Origin: Conoideocrella luteorostrata | Taxonomy: Eukaryota > Ascomycota > Sordariomycetes > Hypocreales > Clavicipitaceae | DNA: 62,313 bases | Assembly (NCBI GenBank): GCA_032433595.1 | Contig: JASWJB010000262.1 | Location: 1 to 62,313, forward strand | Reading direction: 5' to 3' | Made by a program: the position numbers and the translations under genes | Shown: positions 13,737 to 24,476 of the stretch, piece after piece | How positions within the stretch are numbered: the first letter of the stretch is position 1 | How the letters are laid out: each line of letters opens with the position of its first letter | The notes under the pieces: generated by a model | The model's database searches: none | What the model saw: only the letters and a program-made list of their open reading frames with translations | What the model was told of the DNA's origin: nothing

Positions 13737-14734
13737 CTAGTTTACCGCCGGTGTCTGGGGCTCTTCCTTGGGCTGCGGCGGTTCGAGGCCAGCTTTCTGT
13801 GCCACTCGCTTCCACGTCTCCAATTCTCTGTATAGCCGCTCACATTCTTGTTTCAACTTGTCGTTGGAGGCACTTAGCTCCGTGATGGCCTGTTCTGTGA
13901 GCAGCTTCTCCAATGTCCACTTCTCGATATTTTGCTGTTCGTTCTCTTTGAGCTGCGAAATGAAGCTCACAGCCCGCTGTAGGATGGAGCCCTTGTTCTT
14001 CTCGCACCCAGGAACAATCTTGGCTAGCTCGTTAATTCCTTCGTTGATGGTCTCACGCCGCCTTCGTTCAACTATTCGGTGTGTTAGCTGTCCGTACTTC
14101 AACACGCGGTCCAGGCCCAGGCATACGGTGCCGGATTGCAACACGACTTACCCTCTTTGTGATTATCCTTTCGCATCTTGTGCCACTCCTCGGAGCCAAC
14201 AGTGGGCTTAGGGTTAGGTGTCGCCGACGACACAGAGTATCGGTGCCCAGGGGTTTGAACACCATTTGCTGACTGGTCATTGACGGCCGAAGAGTCCAGC
14301 ATGTCCGGCGGAGGAACCTCAGAGTTAAAGGTATGATCATGGTGTTGGTGCTCGTCCTCGGCACTGATCTGAGCTGCGAATTGCTCTTCTGTCGATGGCG
14401 GAACATGAAGAGTGGGATACATCCCTAGCGCGGCTTGCGCCGTGGTCGTCGCATCTGTCGGATCAGGATCAGATGTTTCATGGTGGTCTGCAGCAGCGGC
14501 CTGCTGTAGCGCATTAAAATCGGCCACGTTAACGCCATTGGCCGCCGCCGCGGCTTGAGTTGCTTCAATGGCATTCTCGATAAATGCAGCGGTGTTGGCC
14601 GCCATGGTTGCTGAAGACGCGGTACGTTTAAGTCGCTGGATGGCGGGACTGTCATCTTCCCGCTTCCTTTTCTGGCCTGGTGAGCCAGTAAGGTCGGACA
14701 GATCAGGCTGCTCAGTCACGATTGAACCAGACAT
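13737..14734 (-). CDS. cbf1: bHLH transcription factor Cbf1/CPF1
   Basis: Homologue of yeast centromere-binding factor 1, a nuclear bHLH-leucine zipper protein that binds RTCACRTG E-boxes. In yeasts it acts in sulphur-amino-acid regulation, respiration genes and kinetochore function; which roles apply here is not visible. Two exons, 14734-14152 and 14071-13737, with intron 14072-14151 (GTAAGT...TAG, phase 1), give 305 residues. The intron splits the basic region: DNHKE ends exon 1 and VERRRRETINEGINEL begins exon 2. The helix-loop-helix continues through GSILQRAVSFISQLKENE. Then comes NIEKWTLEKLLTEQ and a zipper (LSASNDKLKQECERLYREL), very like the yeast protein. The N-terminal part is Ala/Asp/His rich with QKRKRED, a possible nuclear signal. 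The first ATG of the continuous frame is at 14863, but MSGSIVTEQ at 14734 is the more likely start. Confidence 0.9.
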
Positions 14735-15640
14735 GGCAGTCAGATACTCTAGCAGAGACCTGAGTCGGAAAATTTGAGGCAGAAGATCGATGGGAATTAT
14801 ATGTCTCACAGCTGCGAATTGGTGAGTTAGAGTGATTTGGTGGTGTACCTCGGATGGATGCACGAGAAATAGCGCATATCAAGGGAGGTAGCAAACAGGG
14901 CAACTTTGTGCTTGCAACGAATGAAGACAGCAACATTAAAATAGTGCTACTTCGGTTGGTATCTTGGTTGTAGCGGACTCCTGCAAGTAGCCGGTCTGAT
15001 TCATCTGAACATTCGCATGATTAAGTGTGAACGTTGCAGCATTGAAGTTGCCAGATCACAGGGGATTGGTCCAGAGAGGTGAAGCGACAGAACCATGAAG
15101 CACTTGCTCAGCAACAAGTTGAAAGGGGAGAAGAAAAAAAATTGGCACATGGTCGGAACAAATAAAGTCGACGCGACAGATGATGAGACTGCAAAGTGTA
15201 GAATGGTTGGCGATGTTGCATGATCAATGTTGGCTGACGTTAAAAACGAAAAAGCCTCAGCAAATCCTCACGCAGCTTCTCATTTTGCCCTGCCGGTCAA
15301 GTTGGCTGGCGATGCGCCATGGCGACCATCAATCGCAAACCCACGACGTTAAGCGGTCATCAATCAATTCTGGTGGATGTGGACCTCGTCTCCATAGGTT
15401 TCATGAGATGTGTAAGTCATCGCTGGACGACTTGGCGCAGCTGCGTGAGGGCTTCTCGCAGGTAAAGCACCAGTGTCGGTCGTTGGTGAGCAATTTTTCA
15501 CGTCGCGCACTGCTGCCTAAACAGAAAGACGCTCGGAGCAACCGCACTTTGGCATCAAAAGCGCATCGCATCCCATCAAAATGACATCGTGAACGGTAGG
15601 AGACGTCGCATACTGCGGACATACCTCGCAGATCATGTGC

Positions 15641-15698
15641 TCTGGGAGACTCCCAGATCACGGGTTTTCAACTCACGTGTTTTGCGAGATCAATCTCG
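15641..15698. repeat. Cluster of short perfect palindromes
   Basis: TCTGGGAGACTCCCAGA (8-base arms, 1-base centre) is at 15641-15657, CACGTG at 15674-15679 and CGAGATCAATCTCG (6-base arms) at 15685-15698. They lie about 0.9 kb upstream of the cbf1 ATG and could be hairpins or dimer-protein sites. Confidence 0.6.
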
Positions 15699-16306
15699 TG
15701 ATATCGCGCCGACCGGGCGTCGAATGTAAGTGACGGCAGACCCGCAGCTGGAACAATGGCACGACGGAAACGTGCAGAAATCTCGAGCAACTGAACTATA
15801 TGAGAAAGTGGAAAATCAGGGGATCGTGTAATCTTCAGGGTGAAGCAACAGCTCCAACACGAGATTCTTATGCTTACAAGGGGCAATAATCAGAGTAGGA
15901 CCAACCTACGCACGTCGCGCCAAAACGGGTGAAGCAGGGCGTTTCTGTCCTGGGGGCGTGAGTGGTGGGCAGGCGGGCGGGCGGCTGGTCGACTTCTGGG
16001 TCACGCGGTGGACGAGGAGGTGGAACACGTGCAGGCAGGCGACGCTGAGGAGATAAATAGGAGGGGGGGGGACACTTCGCTGAAGCCGTCGAAGATTCTG
16101 CCTGAGGCCGAACGCTATTGCCCACCTCTACGCCAATCATGCCCATCTGTTGGGCGCAGCCCGTGGTCAGCACTGGGCGAGTTTCTGTAGCTAGTACCTC
16201 CACTATTCCATTTTTAGCGACCTTGACGGATCGACATATTGCGCTGGGGGACACTATGCCGGAGCGAGATTGCTTAGCTAATCGTAGAAAGTGAACAGAG
16301 TCCGAA

Positions 16307-16421
16307 GTACTCCGTATACAAAACTGGCAGTAGGGTACTCCGTACTCCGTATCATAGGCTATGCAGATAAGATAAGAAGTAGCGACCTGAAGACATGTTC
16401 CCGAAAAAGGCTACGGAGTAC
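16307..16421. repeat. Cluster of four TACGGAGTAC motifs
   Basis: The minus-strand form GTACTCCGTA is at 16307-16316, 16335-16344 and 16342-16351; the last two overlap by three bases. A plus-strand copy is at 16412-16421. This is the densest cluster in the left half of the window and is not linked to a gene. Confidence 0.8.
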
Positions 16422-17190
16422 TAGTGGGGTATGCAATCACGAGTTATCACAAGCACCGCATTATTGCCTCGTAAAGATTCTTGGAGCAATCACCAGACGA
16501 CAACCATACTCAGCTAACGAGCGAGCATGCCGGCGAAGGAAGTGCCATAGGTTTCACTCTACAGCTATTCTTTGCGAGCGTCGCCAGCTCCGCAAGGAAC
16601 CTCGTGGGCATATAGAACATGCAAGCGGCTGAGATTAAGAGAAATTGGCCTCCCACCAGGCACAGCCAAGCCGCACACTGCATGGATAACAGGCTAATCT
16701 TTGCCTTTGAAAGTTGTGCAAACACCTCTTTGGAGCCCTACTGGCACACAGCCAGGGGGGATGAGGGAGTTATAAAGCCTGCTGCTGTGGTCCACGCCTG
16801 CCCCTGTAGTGCAGTACAGCGGCTACTGGTCCATTGCCGGATCTGAATTCCTTGTTTGGCTGCAGCACTGCGGCGGCCAAACCTTGGTGCGGGCGTTGAT
16901 GTGATCGTGAATGATTAGTTACAGCATGACCCAATATGGATGGAAAGCATGTCGAAAGAGCTTTTGGTCAACCCGGCCAATATTCGAGCTGAAATTAACC
17001 ATATCATGCTTTACATGCCTCTCTGGCTCCATTTGCTACTCAGGCCCTTCTTGTCAGTGATGTTGTGTGGCTCTGTGCTGGGCAAGTGATGGGAGGTTCA
17101 AGTTGGGGAGCGTGCATGATGGGATTGCCCCAACAACTTGGTGAACAGGCAATATCAACCAACTAGCATGGATTAAACCCGCGCTCCTAC

Positions 17191-17277
17191 TTTTCTTTTT
17201 CTTTTTTCTTTTTCTTTTTTCTTTTTCTTTTTTCTTTTTCTTTTTTCTATTTATTTTTTTATTTAATTTTTTTTTAT
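17191..17277. repeat. T-rich tandem repeat, about 13-base unit
   Basis: About four copies of CTTTTTCTTTTTT run into a nearly pure T/A tract. The minus-strand Lys-rich frame over it is an artefact. Confidence 0.8.
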
Positions 17278-18423
17278 AAAGAAGAATCTCAGATACAACA
17301 TTAAAGCTAGCCATTGCATTCTGACTGTCCAGCTCAGCCCGGCCCTTCACCCATGTATGTATGTATGTATGTGTATTTTCCCCTAATCTACACACCACGG
17401 GGCCTATCGAAAGACGCGGCCTTAATGCTACGTGAACAGAACACCATCTGACTAGCATGGCATCAGCTCAAAGGCGCTCACAGTCTATTCTGATACCCGT
17501 CAGCGGGTTGTGCAGGTGATGTTCTTGGTTAGACCGCATTGGTCGATCCTGTAGGCTGCAGTGGTAGAAGCGGCATGTGGGAGGCAAAAGCTGTTGGTTC
17601 TACCTTAATCGCAGCCAGAAAAAGAGGAACAAAGGAAAGAAAGCATGAAGATGCTGGGATAGAAGTTTTCGTCTAATGATGGGGGCAGATGCTTCCGAAA
17701 AAGGAGCTTGCTCTCACCATCTTGGCCATTTTGTCAAAGTCTTTACCTATCGCTCGGTTGATTGCCGCGGTCGGTGAGAGTGCAAGCCTCATCCGATGGC
17801 GCGGCTGGATCTTCCTGCAATAGAAGATGTGCGTCGGCGCCTCGCGTCGGCCACAGGTGCATGTCAGCTGTGCATCGTCGTGGTTGAATCTCCTCGGTAC
17901 TAGCCATGGCTAATTTGTTCTTGTTCTGGAGTTTGCGAACACTAAGGTTATCTTCTCCGAATGCTTGTTTTCCCCGTTGGTTCTTTTAATGAGAATGACT
18001 TGTCCTTGCTTCCTGAAGAGTGCGGCTAAAGGCGCTCTTCAGCCTGACGGAGCAAGTCATAAATATGATTATTCGAGATATCTGGCATCGCTTTCGCAAT
18101 TAATGAAGTGACGCTGCCGCCTGCTGTATGACATTGTGAAGCTGGCCTGGGCCTTGCACCCATCCGCCAAACCCAAGACATGCAGGGTAAGTAAGGATCA
18201 ATGGGTACTCGTAACGCTCCGCAATTGGGGATGTCACTGTTCACCGACAGCTCCAACCGGGCTGGGCCGACCAACCCCACCAAACTCTACCCATCCTCAA
18301 CCTCACACCATTCATTATCCCAGCTCAATTCCACGAGTGCACATTGTCGTCAGGCCGTTGCAAGGGCTCATCAAGCAACAACCTCACTGATCCTGCTCAA
18401 AAGCACTGCCCGAACTGCCCGAA

Positions 18424-19824
18424 ATGTCCACCCATGATCAGTCCACGCTGAAACACAGCGAGCACCTCCTCCTAGTAAGAAAAAAGCTTCCTGCCCCAAA
18501 AGTCACTCTCTGACGGGCGACAATCGAGGAATTCCACCATGGCTAATTCAAAAATTTTCTGTTCCCATTGCAACCAGGACCAGCCCCTTTTGCGGCTCCC
18601 ACATGAACTGCTTCGAAAAAACTTCCGATCCGCCCACTTCACCATCGAGAAGGACACTTCTGCGCTCAAGACAATGCTCAAGGATTCAGCCACGGCCGCC
18701 GTCTGCCGCCGGGCGTCTCAGCAAGATGTCCTCCGTAATATCGATGCCATGCTTTCTCGGATGAAAGGTGTGAAGCGAAAACTCACCACCTATGCCGAGG
18801 AAGAATCTCGGCTGCACCACCAGACAGCGGCCCGCATCAGTCATTTGGACGAACTATACTCCATGCGCAGCGTCGATGATGTCAAGTACGAGGCCTGGAG
18901 CCGACGACGGCTGGACCGGCTATTGGCCGACTATCTCTTACGGCATGGCTTCAACCAAAGCGCGAGCGACCTCGCCGATGAGAAAGGCATGCAGGACTTG
19001 GTCGACGTCGAGACTTTTGTGAACATGAGCCGCATCAAGGAGGCACTCTTGAATGGCAGCGTGACGGAAGCACTGGCCTGGTGTACAGAAAACAAAAAGG
19101 AACTGCGCAAGATGGAGGTACGTCTGTGACCGAGCTGATCCTTATGTTCCCGCCCGACCGCGGATCCCTTGTATTAACAATACACCACCCCTGACAGAGC
19201 AAACTTGAATTCATGCTCCGCCTCCAGCAGTACGTCGAGCTCATCCGAACACAGTCCGAGCCAAAGCTCCTCGAAGCCATCGCACACGCCAAGAAATATC
19301 TAGTCCCCTACTGGACCACATATCCAAAAGAAGTCCAACAAGCGTGTGGCCTTTTGGCCTTCCCTCCTGGCGGCTCCGTATCCGCCGCCTACTCCAACCT
19401 GTACAAGCCGTCCAGATGGACCGAACTAGCCGATCTCTTTTCTACCGCCCACAATAATCTTCTCGCTCTTCCAGCCGTGCCTCTCCTCCACGTGGCTTTA
19501 TCGTCTGGACTGTCAGCCCTCAAAACGCCAGCATGCCACTCTTTAGCTTCCCACAGCGGCGAAGGCACTTCTACATTCGGACATGGCGTGTGTCCTATCT
19601 GCTCGACGGAGCTCAATGAGCTGGCTCGGAACGTGCCGTATGCTCATCACACCAAGAGCCATGTGGGGCATGACTTGTTGCTCCTGCCCAACGGTAGAGT
19701 GTATGGATCACAGAGACTCCAAGAGCAGGCCAAGAAGGCTGGGCTGCCGCCGAATTTGGTCAAAGATCCGCAAACTGGGGATGTTTATCCCGGCGAAGGG
19801 CTGAAAAAGGTTTACATGACATGA
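18424..19824 (+). CDS. fyv10: GID/CTLH E3 ubiquitin ligase subunit Fyv10 (Gid9/MAEA)
   Basis: RING-type subunit of the GID/CTLH ubiquitin ligase, which in yeast marks gluconeogenic enzymes for degradation when glucose returns. Three exons: 18424-18474, 18578-19117, 19198-19824 (introns 18475-18577 and 19118-19197, both phase 0), 405 residues. Exon 1 encodes 17 residues ending HLLL and joins exactly to [16 protein letters not shown], the conserved family N-terminus. The longer continuous frame starting at the ATG at 18539 (MANSK) reads intron sequence and is wrong. Domains: LisH about 126-158, CTLH about 164-221, CRA to about 310. The C-terminal Gid-type RING starts CPIC at 329-332 and continues through [20 protein letters not shown]. 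Length equals what I recall for filamentous fungi; yeast Fyv10 is longer. Confidence 0.9.
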
Positions 19825-20736
19825 TATTGGCCACACCAGTTTATGTGCAGAAATACATTACTATCTCTGGAGCCTAAAAGTAGAGAACACTTTGACGGAA
19901 GTTCTGTGTTAGAAAGCTGTCTTAGGAGATGTCGATGACAATGCGGAGTTTAGTCGGTCATGAGCATATCTAGCAATTTGTTTCTTTTTGGCTTTTTATA
20001 GCGGAGTTTAGGACTCGGGATGGGCCTCGCAGCGAATCAGAATAAGGAAACGCACACTCACGATAATTCTACAAACTGTTTAGATGGAAGTGTTTGACTA
20101 TAGTTAAACCCGACCGGGTAGTTTCGTTTGATACATAGGACGCTGTACAATACATGACGCTGTAGGATCAAGTAGAACAGAATGCACACTCAGTGCAGTC
20201 TGTCAAGCCACTCGCTACAATCACTTGCTCTCTCCCGTTGCCTCCCGTTTCCGTCCAAACTCCCAGAACACAATGCCAGTACCCTAAATTTCGTTCGTGA
20301 CCACCGCTAACCTCCTGGCTTGCCAAACCCCCAAGTATCCTCGCTTGTCGACGTCTCTCTCCAACCCTTATGATGTAAAACAACTCTCAAGGAAGAAAAG
20401 GTTCTGACAAGGTCGGAGAAGGGTGATAAAAGGCGCAGATAGAAGGCACGGCCACGAGAACTACTTGGACATGAAGACATCCATTTCGACCCTCATCAAT
20501 CACCTAAACCCCAAGGACCAAGACGCGCATTTAAGTACCAAAAAAGCATGCCACGACCGAACCAACCCTGAATGCATGCCAAACGACCAGCCAGAGTAAC
20601 CATGCGAAACTGCGGAATCATCAACTGAGGGTAGAATTCAGAAGAAAAAAAACAAACATTATTCCGTTGGCATCAATGATATTTGATCCCTACTCTTTCA
20701 AGCCATAGGGGGTAGCTGACATCCAGTAACAGATCC
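19825..20736. other. Convergent 3' region between fyv10 and caf1
   Basis: About 0.9 kb between two convergent genes. I see no open frame of note; it should hold both 3' untranslated regions and terminators. Confidence 0.5.
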
Positions 20737-22274
20737 CTATCTGCTGTTACCGGCAAAGGCAAAGTTTCCAAAGACACCACCACCTCCTCCAGGCGTCATC
20801 GGGCCCATCTGCGACAAGCCGTTGGCATTGTGGTTCTGCCCAGCTGCAGGACTACTGACTAAGCCGGCAGGCGCAGTGTTGGGAGTGCTTGGAGTGCCGC
20901 CATTCATGCCATTCTCATTACCTGTGTGGCCCATCATGGACATGGGGCCTAACGGGCCCTCCGGAACGCCAAGACCCCATACTCTGCCAACGTGGGCTTC
21001 TGGGATATCTCCATTGAAGATCTTATCTCGCATTTGAAAGAAAACTTTTCCAGTGAGCAGAGAGTCCGAGCCAGCTTGGTGTGCTGCACCGATACGCTTT
21101 ATCTTGAGTGTTTCGGCGATATTTTCCAAGCCTGACTTGTGTTCGAACTTGTTCAAAATCTCCGTACTGCTGGGGTCGCTCGGTGTCAGAAATCCTTGGT
21201 TATGTAATTTGATAGCATATTTCATAAGGTGTTTAACATCGTAGGTCGTGGGGAAGTAAAGCTTCATCTTGTGGTCAAAGTCCACTTCGTCGTTGGGAAG
21301 TGGCGTGCAGATGAGAAGTTTTGTGAGATAGCCAAAGTCATAGCCTCCGTGGAAAGAGATCCAATTAACATTATCGAAGCAGACCAGGCCGGAGGGAATG
21401 AGGAGAGAGGCAAACTCGTGAGGGTCAATCCCATCACGCTCAAGAAGGTTGAAGTCGATACCGGCCTGTTGTAAAGACTCAATCGATTTTTCATTGTACA
21501 TGTCGTCCTTGAGAGAGTATTTGAAGTTGAACTGCCACGAGTACGGAAAAGCTCCTTGACTTGCCGTTCTTCTGGCAGCAGGCCCCAGACCCAGATCAGG
21601 TCCCGGTCTTGCTGGAGGCGTCTCACCGTCCTCATTGAACAGCGTCAATCCAATTTGAATGACCTTGAGCATGTCCACGTTGCACCGGAGGCACTGATAG
21701 TGGTAGTCGCTCTTACCCCTAAATCCACCCATCGGTCTGGCCACGACACCAGGAAACTCCGTGTCCTTTTTCCGCAGTAGCCATGTTAGCACGAAACAAA
21801 ATCACACCCCAATCGTCCTGGAAGCCGTCTGGGAAAACTAACCATGGCAATGTACGGGTATTTGTCCACCAGATCTCTCAATACGGCCATTTCCTCATGT
21901 AAATTATGTCTCCACACCTCTCGTATTCTCCCTTTGTTAGGCTGAGATCTCATGGTCGGATGCTCCATCAAAGCACCGTGCTGCATCTGTCCTCCATGCT
22001 GAGACTGCTGCAGCCCGGCAGCGGGACCATGGGCAAAACCCATCCTGGCACTTTGACTGCCGAAACCGGAGTCGGGAAATCCTGCACCATTGAGGCCACC
22101 ACCAAAGGCATTACCGTTGGCCCCACCAAAGGGGCTGATCTGGGCATTGGAATTCATGTATTGATTACTGCCCATTGGCCCACCCTGCGGCTGGCCATGA
22201 GAAGGAAACCCGGGCTGATGAAACGGCGCACCCACGCCTGGACCGGCGCTGAAGCCCCGGATTTGTGGTGGCAT
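20737..22274 (-). CDS. caf1: CCR4-NOT deadenylase subunit Caf1/Pop2
   Basis: Catalytic 3'-5' exoribonuclease (DEDD family) of the CCR4-NOT complex, shortening mRNA poly(A) tails in the cytoplasm. Two exons, 22274-21843 and 21765-20737, with intron 21766-21842, phase 0, donor GTTAGT, give 486 residues. The splice joins LRDLVDKYPYIAM to DTEFPGVVARPMGGFRG, restoring the first catalytic motif (Asp and Glu of DTEFPG). Further motifs are ERDGIDPHEF, FHGGYDFGYL (second Asp) and AHQAGSDSLLT (third Asp), so the active site looks complete. An N-terminal Gly/Gln/Asn-rich extension of about 115 residues and a Gly/Pro/Asn-rich tail flank the nuclease, as I recall in Sordariomycetes. The start at 22274 (MPPQIRGF) is the first ATG; the longer frame begins at TTG. 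The gene is divergent from the B12 subunit gene. Confidence 0.93.
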
Positions 22275-23254
22275 GGGGTTGGTTGTGTCTGTCGAAATTT
22301 GAAACTTAGAATCGTAGAATGGCAAAGGCTGGCCGACTTGAGGTGGTTGCGGCTGAGGCTCCCAATGCTGCGACTCGTATTGGGAGCTGGGCTCTGACGA
22401 TGAGAGAACTTCTTGTTGTTGCTGCGGATGATGTGGTCGATATGACAGAGAATGATGCCCCCGATACGGACGGCGACTTGGAGGACGCTATCTCTAACGC
22501 GCCCGGTGATTAGGAGTGGAAGTCTGCCACGGAAAGGTGTTCATTGAGTACAGCTCAAGGGATTCCCAGGCGAGGGTGGAAAGCAAATGAACCGAGTACG
22601 TCGCTGCCCGAATGCAGCAACGGGACGCAAACACAGCGTAGTGAGAAGGACGTTGAATCTGGTCAAGGCGGCAGGCTCACTGTAGCTGATTATTGGCTGC
22701 ACCAAGCACCAGACTGTTTGTCGGCAGTTATCTGGGCTTTGGAGGGCTGACTTTGTCGACTACAAATGGGGTAGCTTCGCGTGAGCGTGCTCTGTCGCAG
22801 AATGATCGTCGGTCTTGGCCAATCGACGACTGTGCTCGCTGTTGTATCGAATAGTTTGGGAATGATGTGATGTCGGTTGTGCGCTCCGGATCAGAATTGA
22901 ATTGCGTTGTGGTCACAAAGCTTTCGTCGGTTGGATGGTTTCTCGAGCAGAACAGAACTGAATGGAGATCGAGGTCTGTAGTCCTGGTCCTGGCAAGGCT
23001 AGACCGACTCTGGCGGCATGACATTGCCCTGCAGCCCAATTGTAGATGGTCCGTGCCCACCCCAAGCACTCGCCGCACCGGCAACTAGGTTATTCCGGCC
23101 TCATTGAATGCGATCTTGAGCAAGCAAACCGCCTGATCGACTGATTGCCCTTCTGACGCTGGTGCGAGTTCAACGACCCTTCGTTACGATCAGCCTCCCC
23201 TCCTCACTGTCACCAATTCCGTCCTACCCTACCACAGGCGGGCCAATTGGCACA
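22275..23254. other. Divergent promoter region, caf1 / complex I B12
   Basis: About 1 kb between two divergent starts, so it should contain both promoters. CCAAT-type pentamers occur (ATTGG near 22691 and 23246, CCAAT near 22819). No gene is seen. Confidence 0.5.
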
Positions 23255-23774
23255 ATGCTTCCCACCAGGTACGAATTGACGCAATGGATAATTGCCCATC
23301 GACCAACCGACCGGCCATTTCATACCAAACCCACCAACAACCAACCGCAGACTGTCACGAACAAAAGAGCTAACCTCTATCTTTGCAAATAAATAGAGTC
23401 CTTCGAGCGGCCCGCGGGTCCAAAGCCAATATCACCGGCTTCAACATGCGAGCATTCAAAGAGGCAGCCGGCCCCGCGCGATACGATCCTTGGGAGAGAG
23501 CGTACGTTCAAACCCACCCCCATCCGTTTCGACGAGCATCTAAATTCTGCACTTTCATGCAATTCACCATCCAGTGCCGGAAACCGGCTCCACCGCAGAG
23601 AGACTAACAATATTTGCCAGTGACGCCTGGAGATACACCGGCACGTTTTCCCGATTCAACCGATTCAAAGGCTCCCTGCCTGGTCTGGGAACCGCGACTG
23701 TCGCTTTCGCTGGGTACTGTGTCTACGAGCACTTCTTCATGGAGGACGAACACCACGGCGAGGCTCACCATTAA
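23255..23774 (+). CDS. NADH:ubiquinone oxidoreductase B12 subunit (NDUFB3 homologue)
   Basis: Small accessory subunit of mitochondrial complex I, inner membrane. Three exons: 23255-23268 (14 coding bases), 23397-23501, 23621-23774, giving 90 residues. Introns 23269-23396 and 23502-23620 both begin GTACG; the first has CTAAC before its acceptor. The protein reads MLPTRVLRAARG, then TGFNMRAFKEAAGPARYDPW, then DAWRYTGTFSRFNRFKGSLP. A membrane segment (GLGTATVAFAGYCVYEHFF) and a His-rich end (DEHHGEAHH) follow. The order matches the fungal B12 family. The tiny first exon is inferred from frame: no ATG precedes exon 2 in frame except the internal one at 23444 (GFNM). If that one were used the protein would be 68 residues. 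Confidence 0.82.
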
Positions 23775-24476
23775 AATTGCAGCAAGTATAAGGCATTTGA
23801 AGGGCTTGTGAAGGAAGGAAGCGAGCGGCGGAAAAAGAATGGTCCAGGTTGAGAAGTACTCAGCTGTGTAAGATCAGCATGTTGGGAAGAAGCCCAAGGC
23901 GAGAAGAACAATGTACATATATAGTGGCGGTGAGAAAAGCTGCTATGAACCTTTTCTTAATTTATTTGCCCGGGTCGGAGTATGAGCCCGGACAATGGAA
24001 TTGTTGACATGTGGGCATTGCAGTTCGCGGCGAGTGATGTTGAATCTTGGAGCAAACCCCTAACAATTTCCGGCGCTTGGTATGAGGCAAACGAGCTCTT
24101 AGCGAGGAAGGATCTGCATAGTGAGGTGGCTGCTGTAGGAATTCGGTATGTACATCATATGTTCGTTGACTGCTCGAGCAAATTCCATTATAGTAAAAAT
24201 GCAACAAGTTCACTTTATGTCATTGGGTATCATACTCTGCTACATAGACGAGAGTTGCATAATCTCCCACATCCTATATACCGTCAACACGAGAAAACAG
24301 CTACTTCAATACTGCGTCGTCCTTCCGTGCCGATTTAACCATGCCCCGGTTCCCTGTTGAATCCTCAACGCCAAATCCGGAAGCCCAATACCTGATTGGG
24401 GCATATCATATGTGCATAATATCAAATGGGGTAGTATGTCAACGAGAACATATCAATCCCGCTACTGGTGTTGATG
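23775..24476. other. Convergent 3' region
   Basis: About 0.7 kb between convergent genes. Short frames only; nothing supportable. Confidence 0.5.

Larger units (their letters stand above)
14735..18423. other. Gene-poor block upstream of cbf1 and fyv10
   Basis: No supportable gene. It contains the cbf1 promoter, a cluster of palindromes (15641-15657, 15674-15679, 15685-15698), four exact TACGGAGTAC copies at 16307-16421, and a T-rich repeat at 17191-17277. A minus-strand frame at 15874-16254 is Pro/Arg/Ala rich and shows no domain. Confidence 0.5.

Noticed and set aside
15874..16254. Minus-strand Pro/Arg-rich frame of 126 codons
   Set aside because: Low-complexity composition typical of GC-rich non-coding DNA; no domain.
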